Source: an uncultured Clostridia bacterium (GTDB taxonomy: Bacteria > Bacillota > Clostridia > Christensenellales > Borkfalkiaceae). Taken from it: 16,451 nucleotides of DNA. Both the position numbers and the translations under genes were made by a program. Positions 1-7,645 of this stretch are shown piece after piece (positions within the stretch are counted from its first letter, which is position 1; each line of letters starts with the position of its first letter). A model generated the notes under the pieces. The model did no database searches. It had not been told where the DNA came from and saw nothing but the letters and a program-made list of their open reading frames with translations. The stretch spans positions 1 through 16,451 of the forward strand of contig CAMUNT010000020.1 of NCBI GenBank assembly GCA_947090365.1, in the 5' to 3' direction.

Positions 1-66
1 CAAACTAATAAAAATGTCTGCGGAAAGGCAGCACATTCAATGCGCTTGCCACCCGTATTATATTTG

Positions 67-1470
67 TCAGAATTCCAGACTTTTTTCTATATAAGCTTCA
101 AGCTCGTCGATTTTAAGTCTTATCTGTTGCATACTGTCGCGGTCGCGGACTGTTACCGTATCGTCGTTTAAAGTGTCGAAGTCGACGGTTATGCAGAAGG
201 GAGTACCTATTTCGTCCTGACGGCGGTATCTTTTACCGATTGAACCTGTAACATCGTAAGTTACGGAGAATTTTTTAGCAAGCTTTCTGTAAATTTCGTC
301 GGCTTTTTCGGATAAGTTCTTTTGCAAAGGCAACACGCAAGCCTTGTATGGTGCAAGGAAGGGGTGGAGGTGAAGTACGGTTCTTATATCGTTCTTTTCC
401 GCATCAAGCACTTCTTCATCGTAGGCTTCGGTTAAAAATGCGAGGAAAACTCTCTCTACGCCGAGTGAGGGTTCAACCACGTAAGGCACGTATTTCTCAT
501 TGGTTACGGGGTCTGTATATTCCATATTTTCACCGCTTTCCGCCTGATGTTGTTTGAGGTCGTAGTCCGTTCTGTCGGCAATTCCCCAAAGCTCGCCCCA
601 GCCGAACGCGAAGTTGTATTCGAAGTCGGTGGTCGCCTTCGAGTAGAAGCAAAGTTCCTCTTTCGAATGTGCTCTCAGTTTGAGGTTTTCTTCACTTATT
701 CCGAGCGAAACGAGGAAGTCTTTGCAGTATTTTTCCCAATAAGCAAACCATTCCAAATCGGTATCGGGCTTACAAAAAAATTCAAGCTCCATCTGCTCGA
801 ACTCACGCACGCGGAAAATAAAGTTGCCGGGGGTGATTTCGTTTCTGAAAGATTTACCTATCTGCCCAACGCCGAAGGGCACGCGCATACGCGCCGAACG
901 CTGTACGTTTTTGAAGTTGACGAAAATGCTCTGCGCGGTTTCGGGACGGAGGTATACGGTATTTACGCTGTCCTCGGTAACGCCCTGAAAGGTTTTAAAC
1001 ATAAGGTTGAATTTTCTTATCGGCGTAAAATCGCTTTTTCCGCATACGGGGCAGGCGATTTTCTTTTCGGCAATGAAGTTTTCCATTGCTTCGTTATCCA
1101 TATTTTCGACGGATAAGTTTATCTTATGCTTTTTGCAGTAATCTTCGATTAGATTATCGGCGCGGTGGCGTGATTTACAGCTTTTGCAGTCCATAAGCGG
1201 GTCGGTAAATCCGCCGAGATGGCCGGACGCCTTCCAGGTGCGCGGATTCATAAGTATCGCACAGTCAAGACCGGTATTATACGGATTTTCCTGAACGAAT
1301 TTTTTCCACCACGCTTTTTTGACGTTATTTTTTAATTCAACGCCGAGCGGTCCGAAGTCCCACGTATTCGCAAGTCCGCCGTATATTTCGCTTCCGGGGA
1401 ATATAAAGCCTCTGTTTTTACATAACGCGACTAATTTGTCCATAGTCACAGCGCGTTTTTTCTCTGCCAT
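67..1470 (-). CDS. glyQS: Glycyl-tRNA synthetase (alpha2 type)
   Basis: Class II aminoacyl-tRNA synthetase that charges tRNA-Gly with glycine in the cytosol; the single-chain homodimeric type. The 467-residue length suits the family. An N-terminal catalytic core carries YLRPETAQSIFVNFKN (about 173-188), a motif 2 block beginning SFRNEITPGNFIFRVREFEQ (about 207-226) and motif 3 SLGVERVFLAFL (about 335-346). A C-terminal anticodon-binding domain begins near residue 365 (HPFLAPYKACVLPL). Two CxxC pairs (C95/C98 and C140/C143) form a zinc-binding-like insertion. The ATG is preceded by AAGGAG at 1478-1483 with suitable spacing. The gene is divergent from fhs across 158 bases and has its own promoter. 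That gap is too short for a typical T-box leader, so regulation by uncharged tRNA is not indicated. Identification is by family knowledge of the motifs and is very secure. Confidence 0.97.
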   Translation of the reverse strand: MAEKKRAVTMDKLVALCKNRGFIFPGSEIYGGLANTWDFGPLGVELKNNVKKAWWKKFVQENPYNTGLDCAILMNPRTWKASGHLGGFTDPLMDCKSCKSRHRADNLIEDYCKKHKINLSVENMDNEAMENFIAEKKIACPVCGKSDFTPIRKFNLMFKTFQGVTEDSVNTVYLRPETAQSIFVNFKNVQRSARMRVPFGVGQIGKSFRNEITPGNFIFRVREFEQMELEFFCKPDTDLEWFAYWEKYCKDFLVSLGISEENLKLRAHSKEELCFYSKATTDFEYNFAFGWGELWGIADRTDYDLKQHQAESGENMEYTDPVTNEKYVPYVVEPSLGVERVFLAFLTEAYDEEVLDAEKNDIRTVLHLHPFLAPYKACVLPLQKNLSEKADEIYRKLAKKFSVTYDVTGSIGKRYRRQDEIGTPFCITVDFDTLNDDTVTVRDRDSMQQIRLKIDELEAYIEKSLEF

Positions 1471-1498
1471 AATTGAGCTCCTTAATAAGTATAGCTAT

Positions 1499-1527
1499 AT
1501 TTTATATTAATTGTAAATTCAAGTCAA
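1499..1527 (-). promoter_or_regulatory. glyQS promoter
   Basis: On the minus strand TTGACT (1522-1527), a 17-base spacer and TAAAAT (1499-1504) make a sigma-A-like promoter. The predicted start lies near 1492, giving a leader of about 22 bases that contains the AAGGAG site. Confidence 0.7.
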
Positions 1528-1591
1528 GCGTGATTATATATAAAATATTTAAAAAAGTTCTTCTAAACGATATACTTTTCCGCGTGCGGTA

Positions 1592-1600
1592 TGTTATAAT
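1592..1600 (+). promoter_or_regulatory. fhs extended -10 promoter
   Basis: TGTTATAAT is a perfect extended -10 (TGn plus TATAAT at 1595-1600). No good -35 lies 16-18 bases upstream. Instead the 10-base palindrome CCGCGTGCGG occupies 1580-1589. Transcription would start near 1607, which puts the GTG at 1614 close to the RNA 5' end. Confidence 0.65.
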
Positions 1601-1628
1601 TCTATATATTTAAGTGATAGGAGCAAAA

Positions 1629-3290
1629 ATGCTGTCTGATATTGAAATCGCCGAAAACTGTAAATTACGGGATATTAGGGAAATAGCAAAAAAACTTAAT
1701 TTGTCAGAAGATAATCTTGAATTATACGGCAAATACAAAGCTAAAATCGATTTGAAACGAATAAATCCGAAATCAAAGCTTATATTGGTTACGGCAATAA
1801 ATCCCACCGCGAGCGGAGAGGGGAAAACTACCGTTTCCATAGGTCTTGCCGACGGTATGGCCCGGTTGAATAAAAAAGTTTGTCTTGCTCTGCGTGAACC
1901 GTCATTAGGTCCGGTATTCGGAATAAAGGGCGGTGCGGCAGGCGGAGGATACGCGCAAATCGTGCCTATGGCCGACATCAATCTGCATTTTACAGGCGAT
2001 TTGCACGCAATTACTTCGGCAAACAATCTCTTATGCGCAATGATTGACAATCATATCTTACGCGGAAACACGCTTAAAATAAAGGATGTTTATTTCCGTC
2101 GCTGTATGGATATGAACGACAGGGCGCTCAGAGAAATTACGCTGAACTGCGAAGCCGGCGCGATGAAAGGCTGTGAAAGCTATAAACGGCAGGAGGGCTT
2201 TGAAATAACCGCTGCTTCCGAAATTATGGCAATTTTATGCCTTGCTACAGATCTTGCTGATTTGAAAAAGCGTTTAGGTAATATAGTCGTAGGCGTAAAT
2301 GCAGACGGCGATTTCGTCCGCGCGCACGAGCTGAACGCCGACGGTGCTATGGCTACGCTATTGAAAGACGCAATAAAACCTAACCTTGTACAGACTCTGG
2401 AAGGAACTCCCGCAATCGTTCACGGCGGTCCTTTTGCAAATATAGCGCACGGCTGTAATTCTATTCGTGCGACCTATACGGCAATGACGATTGCCGATTA
2501 TACGGTTACTGAAGCAGGTTTCGGTGCGGACCTTGGCGCGGAAAAATTCCTTGATACAAAATGTCGTGTTGCGGGTATTCAGCCCGATTGTATTGTTATA
2601 GTTGCAACTGTAAAGGCTTTAAAGTTGCATGGAGGAGCAGATAAGGCTGACCTTGCGGCGGAAAATCTAAACGCGTTAAAGGCAGGGCTTCCAAATCTTT
2701 TAAAGCATATTGAAAATATGAAAACGGTTTATAATAAACCCGTAGTTGTAGCAATGAACCGTTTTGCAACCGACAGCGAAGCCGAAATAAACGCTGTTTT
2801 GCAGGCATGCAATAAAGCGGGTGCACTTTCGGTATTTACCGACGTTTTCCTGAAAGGCGGTGAGGGCGGTGAAGAGCTTGCAAAAGCGGTTTGTGCAGCC
2901 TGCGAAGTTAAAAAAGAGCTTCACTTTGCTTATGACTTAAACGACGGGATAAAGACGAAAATCGAGGATATAGTTAAAAACGTTTATGGCGGTGACGGTG
3001 CGGAATTTTCCGCAGCCGCACTCGGAAAAATCGAAAATATAGAAAACAGGGGAATTAAGGGTTTGCCCGTAATTATTGCTAAAACGCAGTATTCTTTATC
3101 GGACGACCCCAAAAAACTTTCCCGCCCCGAAAATTTTAAAATTTTCGTACGAGATATAATCTATAAGGGCGGTGCAAATTTTATAGTTGCCGTTGCGGGC
3201 GAAATTATGCTTATGCCGGGACTTTCGAAAGTTCCCTGCGCCGAGCATATCGATATTGATGAAAACGGTATTATCAGCGGATTGAGTTGA
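1629..3290 (+). CDS. fhs: Formate-tetrahydrofolate ligase
   Basis: Makes 10-formyl-tetrahydrofolate from formate, THF and ATP, feeding purine synthesis, formyl-Met-tRNA and, in acetogens, the methyl branch of the Wood-Ljungdahl pathway. The P-loop-like ATP motif PTASGEGKTT sits at residues 59-68. The family blocks REPSLGPVFGIKGGAAGGGY, PMADINLHFTGDLHAITSAN and TPAIVHGGPFANIAHGCNS follow. I start the gene at ATG 1629 (553 residues, normal for the family) because AGGAG at 1619-1623 lies 5 bases before it. The in-frame GTG at 1614 has no ribosome binding site and is only about 14 bases from the -10 box. glnS follows 25 bases downstream with its own ribosome binding site, so the two are probably cotranscribed. 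The gene alone does not show whether the organism is an acetogen. Confidence 0.97.
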   Translation: MLSDIEIAENCKLRDIREIAKKLNLSEDNLELYGKYKAKIDLKRINPKSKLILVTAINPTASGEGKTTVSIGLADGMARLNKKVCLALREPSLGPVFGIKGGAAGGGYAQIVPMADINLHFTGDLHAITSANNLLCAMIDNHILRGNTLKIKDVYFRRCMDMNDRALREITLNCEAGAMKGCESYKRQEGFEITAASEIMAILCLATDLADLKKRLGNIVVGVNADGDFVRAHELNADGAMATLLKDAIKPNLVQTLEGTPAIVHGGPFANIAHGCNSIRATYTAMTIADYTVTEAGFGADLGAEKFLDTKCRVAGIQPDCIVIVATVKALKLHGGADKADLAAENLNALKAGLPNLLKHIENMKTVYNKPVVVAMNRFATDSEAEINAVLQACNKAGALSVFTDVFLKGGEGGEELAKAVCAACEVKKELHFAYDLNDGIKTKIEDIVKNVYGGDGAEFSAAALGKIENIENRGIKGLPVIIAKTQYSLSDDPKKLSRPENFKIFVRDIIYKGGANFIVAVAGEIMLMPGLSKVPCAEHIDIDENGIISGLS

Positions 3291-3315
3291 TTTAAGTCAA
3301 ATACAGGAGTAGAAT

Positions 3316-4962
3316 ATGAAACTTCCCGAAGCATCAAATTTTATAGAACAAATTATTAACGAGGAACTCGAAGCGGGGAAATTTGAATCGAGGGGCAATC
3401 AGCTTCAAGTCCGTTTTCCGCCCGAGCCTAACGGTTATCCGCATATTGGGCACGTCAAGGCGATGTGCATAAATTTCGGGGTCAAGGAAAAATACGGCGC
3501 TAAACTGAATTTGCGTATGGACGATACCAATCCCGCCAAAGAGGATTACGAGTACGTGGACTCGTTGGTCGACGCCTGTAAATGGCTTGGCTTTGACTAC
3601 GATAAGCTTGTTTTTGCTTCCGATTATTACGAAAAGCTTTATGAAATTGCCGAAAAATATATTATTGACGGCAACGCTTACGTTTGCGATTTGTCGGCGG
3701 AAGAAATAACGGCGACGCGCGGAACTCTTACCGAAGCGGGAACACCGTCACCGTACAGAAACAGAAGCGTAGAGGAAAATCTGCGCCTTTTCCGCGAAAT
3801 GAGGGCAGGTAAATATCCCGACGGGGCTAAAACTCTGCGTGCAAAAATAGATATGGCCTCGCCCAATATAAATATGCGCGATCCCATTATATACCGTATT
3901 GCCCACGTTTCGCATTATCGTACAGGTAACAAATGGTGCATATATCCTATGTATGATTTTGCACATCCCGTTTCCGACGCAATAGAGGGCATTACACACT
4001 CGCTGTGTTCGCTGGAATTTGAAAATCACCGTCCTTTGTATAACTGGTTCGTGGGAAAGGCAGGCTTTGAAGCACCGCTTCCCAGACAGATTGAATTTGC
4101 AAGGCTTAATATTACCAATATGCTGATGTCAAAAAGGTATCTCAAAAAGCTTGTGGACGAAAAGGTGGTCAGCGGTTGGGACGATCCGAGAATGCCTACA
4201 ATTGCAGGACTTAAAAACCGCGGAGTTCCGCCGGAGGCTTTAAAAAAATTCTGCGCGGATATCGGCGTTGCCAAGGCGTATTCAGTGGTAAGCCAGGCTC
4301 AGCTTGACAGCTGTATACGCGATAATCTCAATGAAAATGCCGAGCGCGCTATGGCGGTTTTAAATCCCGTAAAGCTTACGATAACCAATTACATCGGTGA
4401 AGAAGAGCTTACCTTCGAGAAAAACCCTATGAATGCGGAAGGCGGGACGAGAAATATCAAATTTACAGGTTCGGTATATATCGACAGAGAGGATTTTTCG
4501 CTTAACCCTCCTCCCAAATACAAAAGGCTGTATAAGGGCGGAACGGTGCGCCTTAAAAGCGCGTATATCGTCCGTTGCGACGACGTTAAGTTGGATAACA
4601 ACGGAGATATCGAAGAAATATTATGCACTTATTTTCCCGAAACGAGGAGCGGTTCAGACAAGCCTTCGGAGGTTAAAGCAAAGGGCGTAGTTCAGTGGGT
4701 GGACTCAAAGTACGGCAAGGACGTTACGTTTAAGCAGTATCAGCCTCTTTTAACCGACGAACAGTATCCAGATCAGGATTATGCGGAAAGACTCAACAAG
4801 GACAGCGAAAAAGTGTTTACGGGTAAAGCGGAACCCTATCTTGCCGACAGCGGCGACGGTAAACCTTTCCAGCTTATGCGCACCGGTTACTACAAAAAAT
4901 CGTCCGGAAACGGATTTACACTTTCGGAAATAGTTTCTTTAAAAGATAATTTTAATAAATAA
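3316..4962 (+). CDS. glnS: Glutaminyl-tRNA synthetase
   Basis: Class I synthetase that charges tRNA-Gln directly with glutamine. PPEPNGYPHIGHVKAM holds the HIGH motif (residues 43-46). NMLMSKRYLKKLV carries the KMSKS-type motif as MSKR (271-274), followed by the GlnRS-type stretch GWDDPRMPTIAGLKNRG. These features, and DDTNP near residue 69, separate it from bacterial GluRS. The C-terminal part is the two beta-barrel anticodon-binding region. Length (548) matches the E. coli enzyme. The start has AGGAG at 3305-3309, 6 bases upstream. Direct GlnRS is patchy in Firmicutes, where the GatCAB transamidation route is usual, so its presence is informative about lineage. It is the second gene of an fhs-glnS unit and ends at a strong hairpin terminator. 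Confidence 0.96.
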   Translation: MKLPEASNFIEQIINEELEAGKFESRGNQLQVRFPPEPNGYPHIGHVKAMCINFGVKEKYGAKLNLRMDDTNPAKEDYEYVDSLVDACKWLGFDYDKLVFASDYYEKLYEIAEKYIIDGNAYVCDLSAEEITATRGTLTEAGTPSPYRNRSVEENLRLFREMRAGKYPDGAKTLRAKIDMASPNINMRDPIIYRIAHVSHYRTGNKWCIYPMYDFAHPVSDAIEGITHSLCSLEFENHRPLYNWFVGKAGFEAPLPRQIEFARLNITNMLMSKRYLKKLVDEKVVSGWDDPRMPTIAGLKNRGVPPEALKKFCADIGVAKAYSVVSQAQLDSCIRDNLNENAERAMAVLNPVKLTITNYIGEEELTFEKNPMNAEGGTRNIKFTGSVYIDREDFSLNPPPKYKRLYKGGTVRLKSAYIVRCDDVKLDNNGDIEEILCTYFPETRSGSDKPSEVKAKGVVQWVDSKYGKDVTFKQYQPLLTDEQYPDQDYAERLNKDSEKVFTGKAEPYLADSGDGKPFQLMRTGYYKKSSGNGFTLSEIVSLKDNFNK

Positions 4963-4964
4963 AA

Positions 4965-4998
4965 TTAAACAGGCGGGTCGAAAGACCCGCCTGTTTAA
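4965..4998. terminator. Bidirectional terminator between glnS and the DUF1540 gene
   Basis: Perfect 15-bp stem (4965-4979 with 4984-4998) around a GAAA tetraloop closed by C-G (GNRA type). It starts 2 bases after the glnS stop. T-rich flanks on both strands suit termination in both directions: glnS from the left and the small Cys-rich gene from the right. Confidence 0.9.
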
Positions 4999-5010
4999 AT
5001 TAAAGTTAGT

Positions 5011-5160
5011 TTATACGTTTTCGTCAAAGTTTTCACAGCAAGTGCAGGTATCTCCGCAACCGCACCCTACGGTGATTTTATCAAGCTTGCAGTTGCAACC
5101 GTGATAGTTGTATTTGCAAGTGCTTACGTTACAAGCAATATCGTGATTATAATTTTCCAT
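5011..5160 (-). CDS. DUF1540-family cysteine-rich mini-protein
   Basis: A 49-residue protein found by reading the gap between glnS and rplI. It starts MENYNHDIACNVSTCKYNYH and continues GCNCKLDKITVGCGCGD, with a CTCC cluster near the end. Nine cysteines (positions 10, 15, 22, 24, 33, 35, 39, 41, 42) follow the layout of the DUF1540 family: I-x-C-x(4)-C-x-Y/H, a C-x-C pair, then I-x-V. The function of that family is not established; the cysteines suggest metal binding, possibly zinc. ATG 5160 is preceded by a strong GGAGGA (5168-5173), which strongly supports a real gene. It is divergent from rplI and ends just before a shared terminator. No clear -35/-10 pair was found for it. Confidence 0.85.
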   Translation of the reverse strand: MENYNHDIACNVSTCKYNYHGCNCKLDKITVGCGCGDTCTCCENFDENV

Positions 5161-5214
5161 TTATAAATCCTCCGATTTTATTTTGTGCCGATTTAAGCTC
5201 TTTATGCAAACATA

Positions 5215-5243
5215 TTGACAAATTGCAGTTTTAATTGTAAAAT
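5215..5243 (+). promoter_or_regulatory. rplI promoter
   Basis: Consensus TTGACA (5215-5220), a 17-base spacer and TAAAAT (5238-5243). The predicted start near 5250 leaves a leader of only about 14 bases, so the AAAGGAG site begins almost at the RNA 5' end. Confidence 0.8.
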
Positions 5244-5263
5244 AATAGCAAAAGGAGATACTT

Positions 5264-5707
5264 ATGAAAGTTATTTTGTTACAAGACGTAAAGGGGCAGG
5301 GTAAAAAGGGAGAAGTAGTTGATGTAAACGAAGGATATGCGCGTAACTTCCTCGTTAAAAAAGGACTTGCCGAAATCGCTACAGCGTCAAAGCTCAATGA
5401 TTTGACACAGAAAAAATCGTCTGCCGATTTCCATAAGGCGGAAGAGATAAAGGCAACAAAGCTACTTGCGCAGCAAATCAAAGGTAAGACCTTTACAGTA
5501 AAAATTAAGGCTGGTCAGAATGGAAAGGTATTCGGCTCGGTTACGGGCAGAAATATTTCAGACGCGCTTTCATCCGCAGGTTACGAAATAGATAAAAAGA
5601 AAATAGTTCTGTCACAGCCCATAAAAACGCTGGGAACTTACGATATCGATTTAAAATTAATGGAAGGAATTACAAGTAAAATTGTAGTGACGGTCGAAGC
5701 TGAATAA
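5264..5707 (+). CDS. rplI: 50S ribosomal protein L9
   Basis: Large-subunit ribosomal protein that binds 23S rRNA near the base of the L1 stalk and helps fidelity and frame maintenance. The N-terminal globular domain (MKVILLQDVKGQGKKGEVVD) is followed by the L9 signature GYARNFLVKKGLA, then a long charged connecting helix (about 41-75) and a C-terminal domain containing FGSVTGRNISDAL. The 147-residue length is typical. AAAGGAG at 5251-5257 precedes ATG by 6 bases. In many bacteria rplI sits with rpsF/ssb/rpsR or dnaB; here it stands alone with its own near-consensus promoter and terminator. No ribosomal autoregulatory leader is possible in so short a 5' region. Confidence 0.97.
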   Translation: MKVILLQDVKGQGKKGEVVDVNEGYARNFLVKKGLAEIATASKLNDLTQKKSSADFHKAEEIKATKLLAQQIKGKTFTVKIKAGQNGKVFGSVTGRNISDALSSAGYEIDKKKIVLSQPIKTLGTYDIDLKLMEGITSKIVVTVEAE

Positions 5708-5711
5708 CAAT

Positions 5712-5735
5712 AAACGGCGCATTCGTGCGCCGTTT
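5712..5735. terminator. Bidirectional terminator between rplI and the Nudix gene
   Basis: A 10-bp perfect stem (5712-5721 with 5726-5735) around a TTCG loop, with TTTT at its plus-strand end and T-rich sequence on the other strand. It fills nearly the whole gap between the two convergent stop codons. Confidence 0.88.
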
Positions 5736-5739
5736 TAAT

Positions 5740-6231
5740 TTACAATTTCTTTATTTCACTGAGTGCGTTTTTTAAAAACGCTTCTGCAACGGAATCTTTT
5801 CTTATTGCTTCCAAAGCGGCTTCGGGGTCGAACCATTTTGCTTCGGCCAGTTCGTTTTCATCAAGAGCAATTTCGCCGTTTTCCGCTATAATTAAATAGT
5901 TGAGCATCAGTACTTCTTTCGGCTCGTGGAAGCGTGACCCCATATATTTATATTTAACAGTGTCAAGCTTCGTTTCTTCCTTAAATTCTCTGGTAACGGC
6001 TTTTTCAGCGGTTTCACCCTTTTTAATGTAACCTGCAAAAAGTACAAAATCTTTCTGCCCGTTGTTTCGGGCAAGCAAAATTTTATCTTTTGTTCTGTTG
6101 GTAACAACCATACTGACGGCCGTTGCAAAGTGCGGGAAGCGGTATTCCGCACACTGTTTACAATAAGGCACAAGCCCTTCTTCCTGTTTAAACATAAGCG
6201 TAAGTTTCTCTCCGCAAACAGTACAGTACAT
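5740..6231 (-). CDS. Zinc-ribbon Nudix hydrolase, NudC-like
   Basis: A 163-residue protein with an N-terminal four-cysteine zinc ribbon (C3, C6, C24, C27) followed by a Nudix fold. The Nudix box is at residues 67-89: G67, E73, R81, E82, E85 and E86 are present, but the box's usual glycine near its end is lysine (K88). The zinc ribbon followed by a Nudix domain resembles NADH pyrophosphatase NudC, which splits NAD(H) and decaps NAD-capped RNA. However, the NudC hallmark SQPWPFPxS is not found; GSRFHEPKEVLMLNYL occupies the equivalent place. Substrate therefore remains open: a nucleoside diphosphate derivative hydrolase is all I would claim. Strong AAAAGGAGG (6236-6244) precedes the ATG. It is divergent from the UDP-sugar pyrophosphorylase gene, each with its own promoter. 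Confidence 0.88.
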   Translation of the reverse strand: MYCTVCGEKLTLMFKQEEGLVPYCKQCAEYRFPHFATAVSMVVTNRTKDKILLARNNGQKDFVLFAGYIKKGETAEKAVTREFKEETKLDTVKYKYMGSRFHEPKEVLMLNYLIIAENGEIALDENELAEAKWFDPEAALEAIRKDSVAEAFLKNALSEIKKL

Positions 6232-6294
6232 TTTTCCTCCTTTTCAGCCGAAGCTTATTCAATATTGTTATACTATTAGAGAATTGCAAATATT

Positions 6295-6323
6295 ATTATA
6301 TAGCAGCAATACAAATAATGCAA
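6295..6323 (-). promoter_or_regulatory. Nudix gene promoter
   Basis: On the minus strand TTGCAT (6318-6323), 17 bases, TATAAT (6295-6300). The predicted leader is about 57 bases. It lies back to back with the promoter of the divergent pyrophosphorylase gene. Confidence 0.6.
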
Positions 6324-6339
6324 TAGAAATTATAATTTA

Positions 6340-6368
6340 TTGACTTATTTTTGCGGTTAATATATAAT
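6340..6368 (+). promoter_or_regulatory. Promoter of the pyrophosphorylase-protease operon
   Basis: TTGACT (6340-6345), 17-base spacer, TATAAT (6363-6368): a near-consensus sigma-A promoter. The transcript would start near 6375, about 25 bases before the start codon. Confidence 0.8.
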
Positions 6369-6399
6369 CTTGTATATAAAATCAAAAGAGTGAAAACAA

Positions 6400-7623
6400 A
6401 TGAACATAGATAAAATCAAAAAACTTTTAGAGGATAACGGGCAAGAACAGCTTTTAAAGTATTACGGCGAGCTTGACGAAAATAAGAGAGCCGAGTTGTT
6501 GGAAGATATTTCGCGTATCGATTTTTCAGTTATGGCTTGTATAAATAATCATCAAACGGAGAAAAATCTGAAAAAAATTGCACCCATTAACGCTAAAAGC
6601 CTTGATGCAATAAAGGCATATAGCGCCGAATATAGAGAAGAAGGTTTAAAGCTTCTTCGTGCAGGAAAAGTAGGCGCAGTAATTCTTGCCGGAGGTCAGG
6701 GTACGAGGCTTGGCTTCGATAAACCCAAGGGGATGTACAATATAGGCGTATCCCGCAAACTTTCGATTTTCGGCCAGCTTATAAACAATGCAAAAGAAGT
6801 TGCTAATGAGTACGGCGGTTATTTTCACCTGTTTGTAATGACGAGTGAAATAAATAACAATGACACCGTAGCTTTTTTTAAGGAAAACAATTATTTCGGT
6901 TATCCGACTGATAAAATTCATTTTTACGTGCAGGATAAAGAAGCGATTTGCGGTCTGGACGGAAAAATTTTACTTTGCGAGAAGCACCGAGTAGCTTTTT
7001 CGCCTAACGGCAACGGCGGTTGGTACTCGTCGCTTGTAAACAGCGGGCTTTCAGACGTTTTAGAAAAAGAAGGTATCGAGTGGCTTAACGTTTTCGCCGT
7101 TGATAACGTTTTGCAAAAAATTTGTGATCCGGTTTTTATCGGCGCAACTTCGTTGGACCGTAGCTTTTGCGGAGCAAAGGTCGTCAGAAAAGCCTGTCCC
7201 GAAGAGCGCGTGGGAGTACTTTGCTCGAATGACGGCAGACCGGACATAATCGAGTATTACGAGCTTCCGAAGGAACTTGCTGAAATGGAAGACGAAAACG
7301 GTGAACTTGCGTATCCGTACGGGGTAATTTTGAATTATCTGTTTAACGTTCACGTTTTGAATGCTATAATCAGCTGGAAGCTTCCGTATCACCTTGCCAA
7401 AAAGAAGGTTGCACATATTGTCGACGGAAGAAAGATTGAGCCTGATGAACCCAATGCATATAAGTTCGAAACGCTTGCCGTAGATATGGTAAGGAATATG
7501 GGCAGCTGCCTTGCGTTTGAAGTGGAAAGGGAAAAGGAGTTTGCTCCCGTAAAAAATGCAATCGGCGTTGACAGCGTTGAATCGGCAAGGGAATTACTGC
7601 AAAAGAACGGAATAAAACTGTAA
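6400..7623 (+). CDS. UDPGP-family UDP-sugar pyrophosphorylase (UAP1/AGX-like)
   Basis: Nucleotidyltransferase expected to join UTP and a sugar 1-phosphate (GlcNAc-1-P, or another hexose 1-P) to give the UDP-sugar and pyrophosphate. The nucleotide-binding signature LAGGQGTRLG is at residues 96-105, followed by KPKG (108-111) and MYNIG. Later blocks FSPNGNGGWYSSL and EWLNVFAVDNVL match the eukaryotic-type UAP1/AGX family rather than GlmU or GalU. At 407 residues it is shorter than eukaryotic UAP1 (about 500), as usual for bacterial members. The ribosome binding site is weak (AAGAG near 6386-6390). The gene precedes a lipoprotein protease by 22 bases, suggesting one transcript. Family is secure; exact sugar is not, and a bacterium would normally also have GlmU. 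Confidence 0.9.
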   Translation: MNIDKIKKLLEDNGQEQLLKYYGELDENKRAELLEDISRIDFSVMACINNHQTEKNLKKIAPINAKSLDAIKAYSAEYREEGLKLLRAGKVGAVILAGGQGTRLGFDKPKGMYNIGVSRKLSIFGQLINNAKEVANEYGGYFHLFVMTSEINNNDTVAFFKENNYFGYPTDKIHFYVQDKEAICGLDGKILLCEKHRVAFSPNGNGGWYSSLVNSGLSDVLEKEGIEWLNVFAVDNVLQKICDPVFIGATSLDRSFCGAKVVRKACPEERVGVLCSNDGRPDIIEYYELPKELAEMEDENGELAYPYGVILNYLFNVHVLNAIISWKLPYHLAKKKVAHIVDGRKIEPDEPNAYKFETLAVDMVRNMGSCLAFEVEREKEFAPVKNAIGVDSVESARELLQKNGIKL

Positions 7624-7645
7624 AATAAAAAATCGGGAAATTAAA

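Noticed and set aside
1..66. Hairpin CTGC-loop-GCAG near the left edge as a glyQS terminator
   Set aside because: Only four base pairs with no clear extension; nothing else supported was seen in this edge fragment.
547..1116. A 189-codon open frame on the plus strand inside glyQS
   Set aside because: It is antisense to a fully recognisable synthetase, has no recognisable protein family features, and no ribosome binding site of note.
1614..1628. GTG at 1614 as the fhs start
   Set aside because: It lacks a ribosome binding site and lies about 14 bases after the -10 box; ATG 1629 has AGGAG at the correct distance.
1471..1628. T-box or folate riboswitch between glyQS and fhs
   Set aside because: The predicted leaders are about 20 bases on either side, far too short for either element.
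1610..2050. A 146-codon minus-strand open frame over the start of fhs
   Set aside because: Shadow of the conserved fhs coding sequence with no recognisable features.
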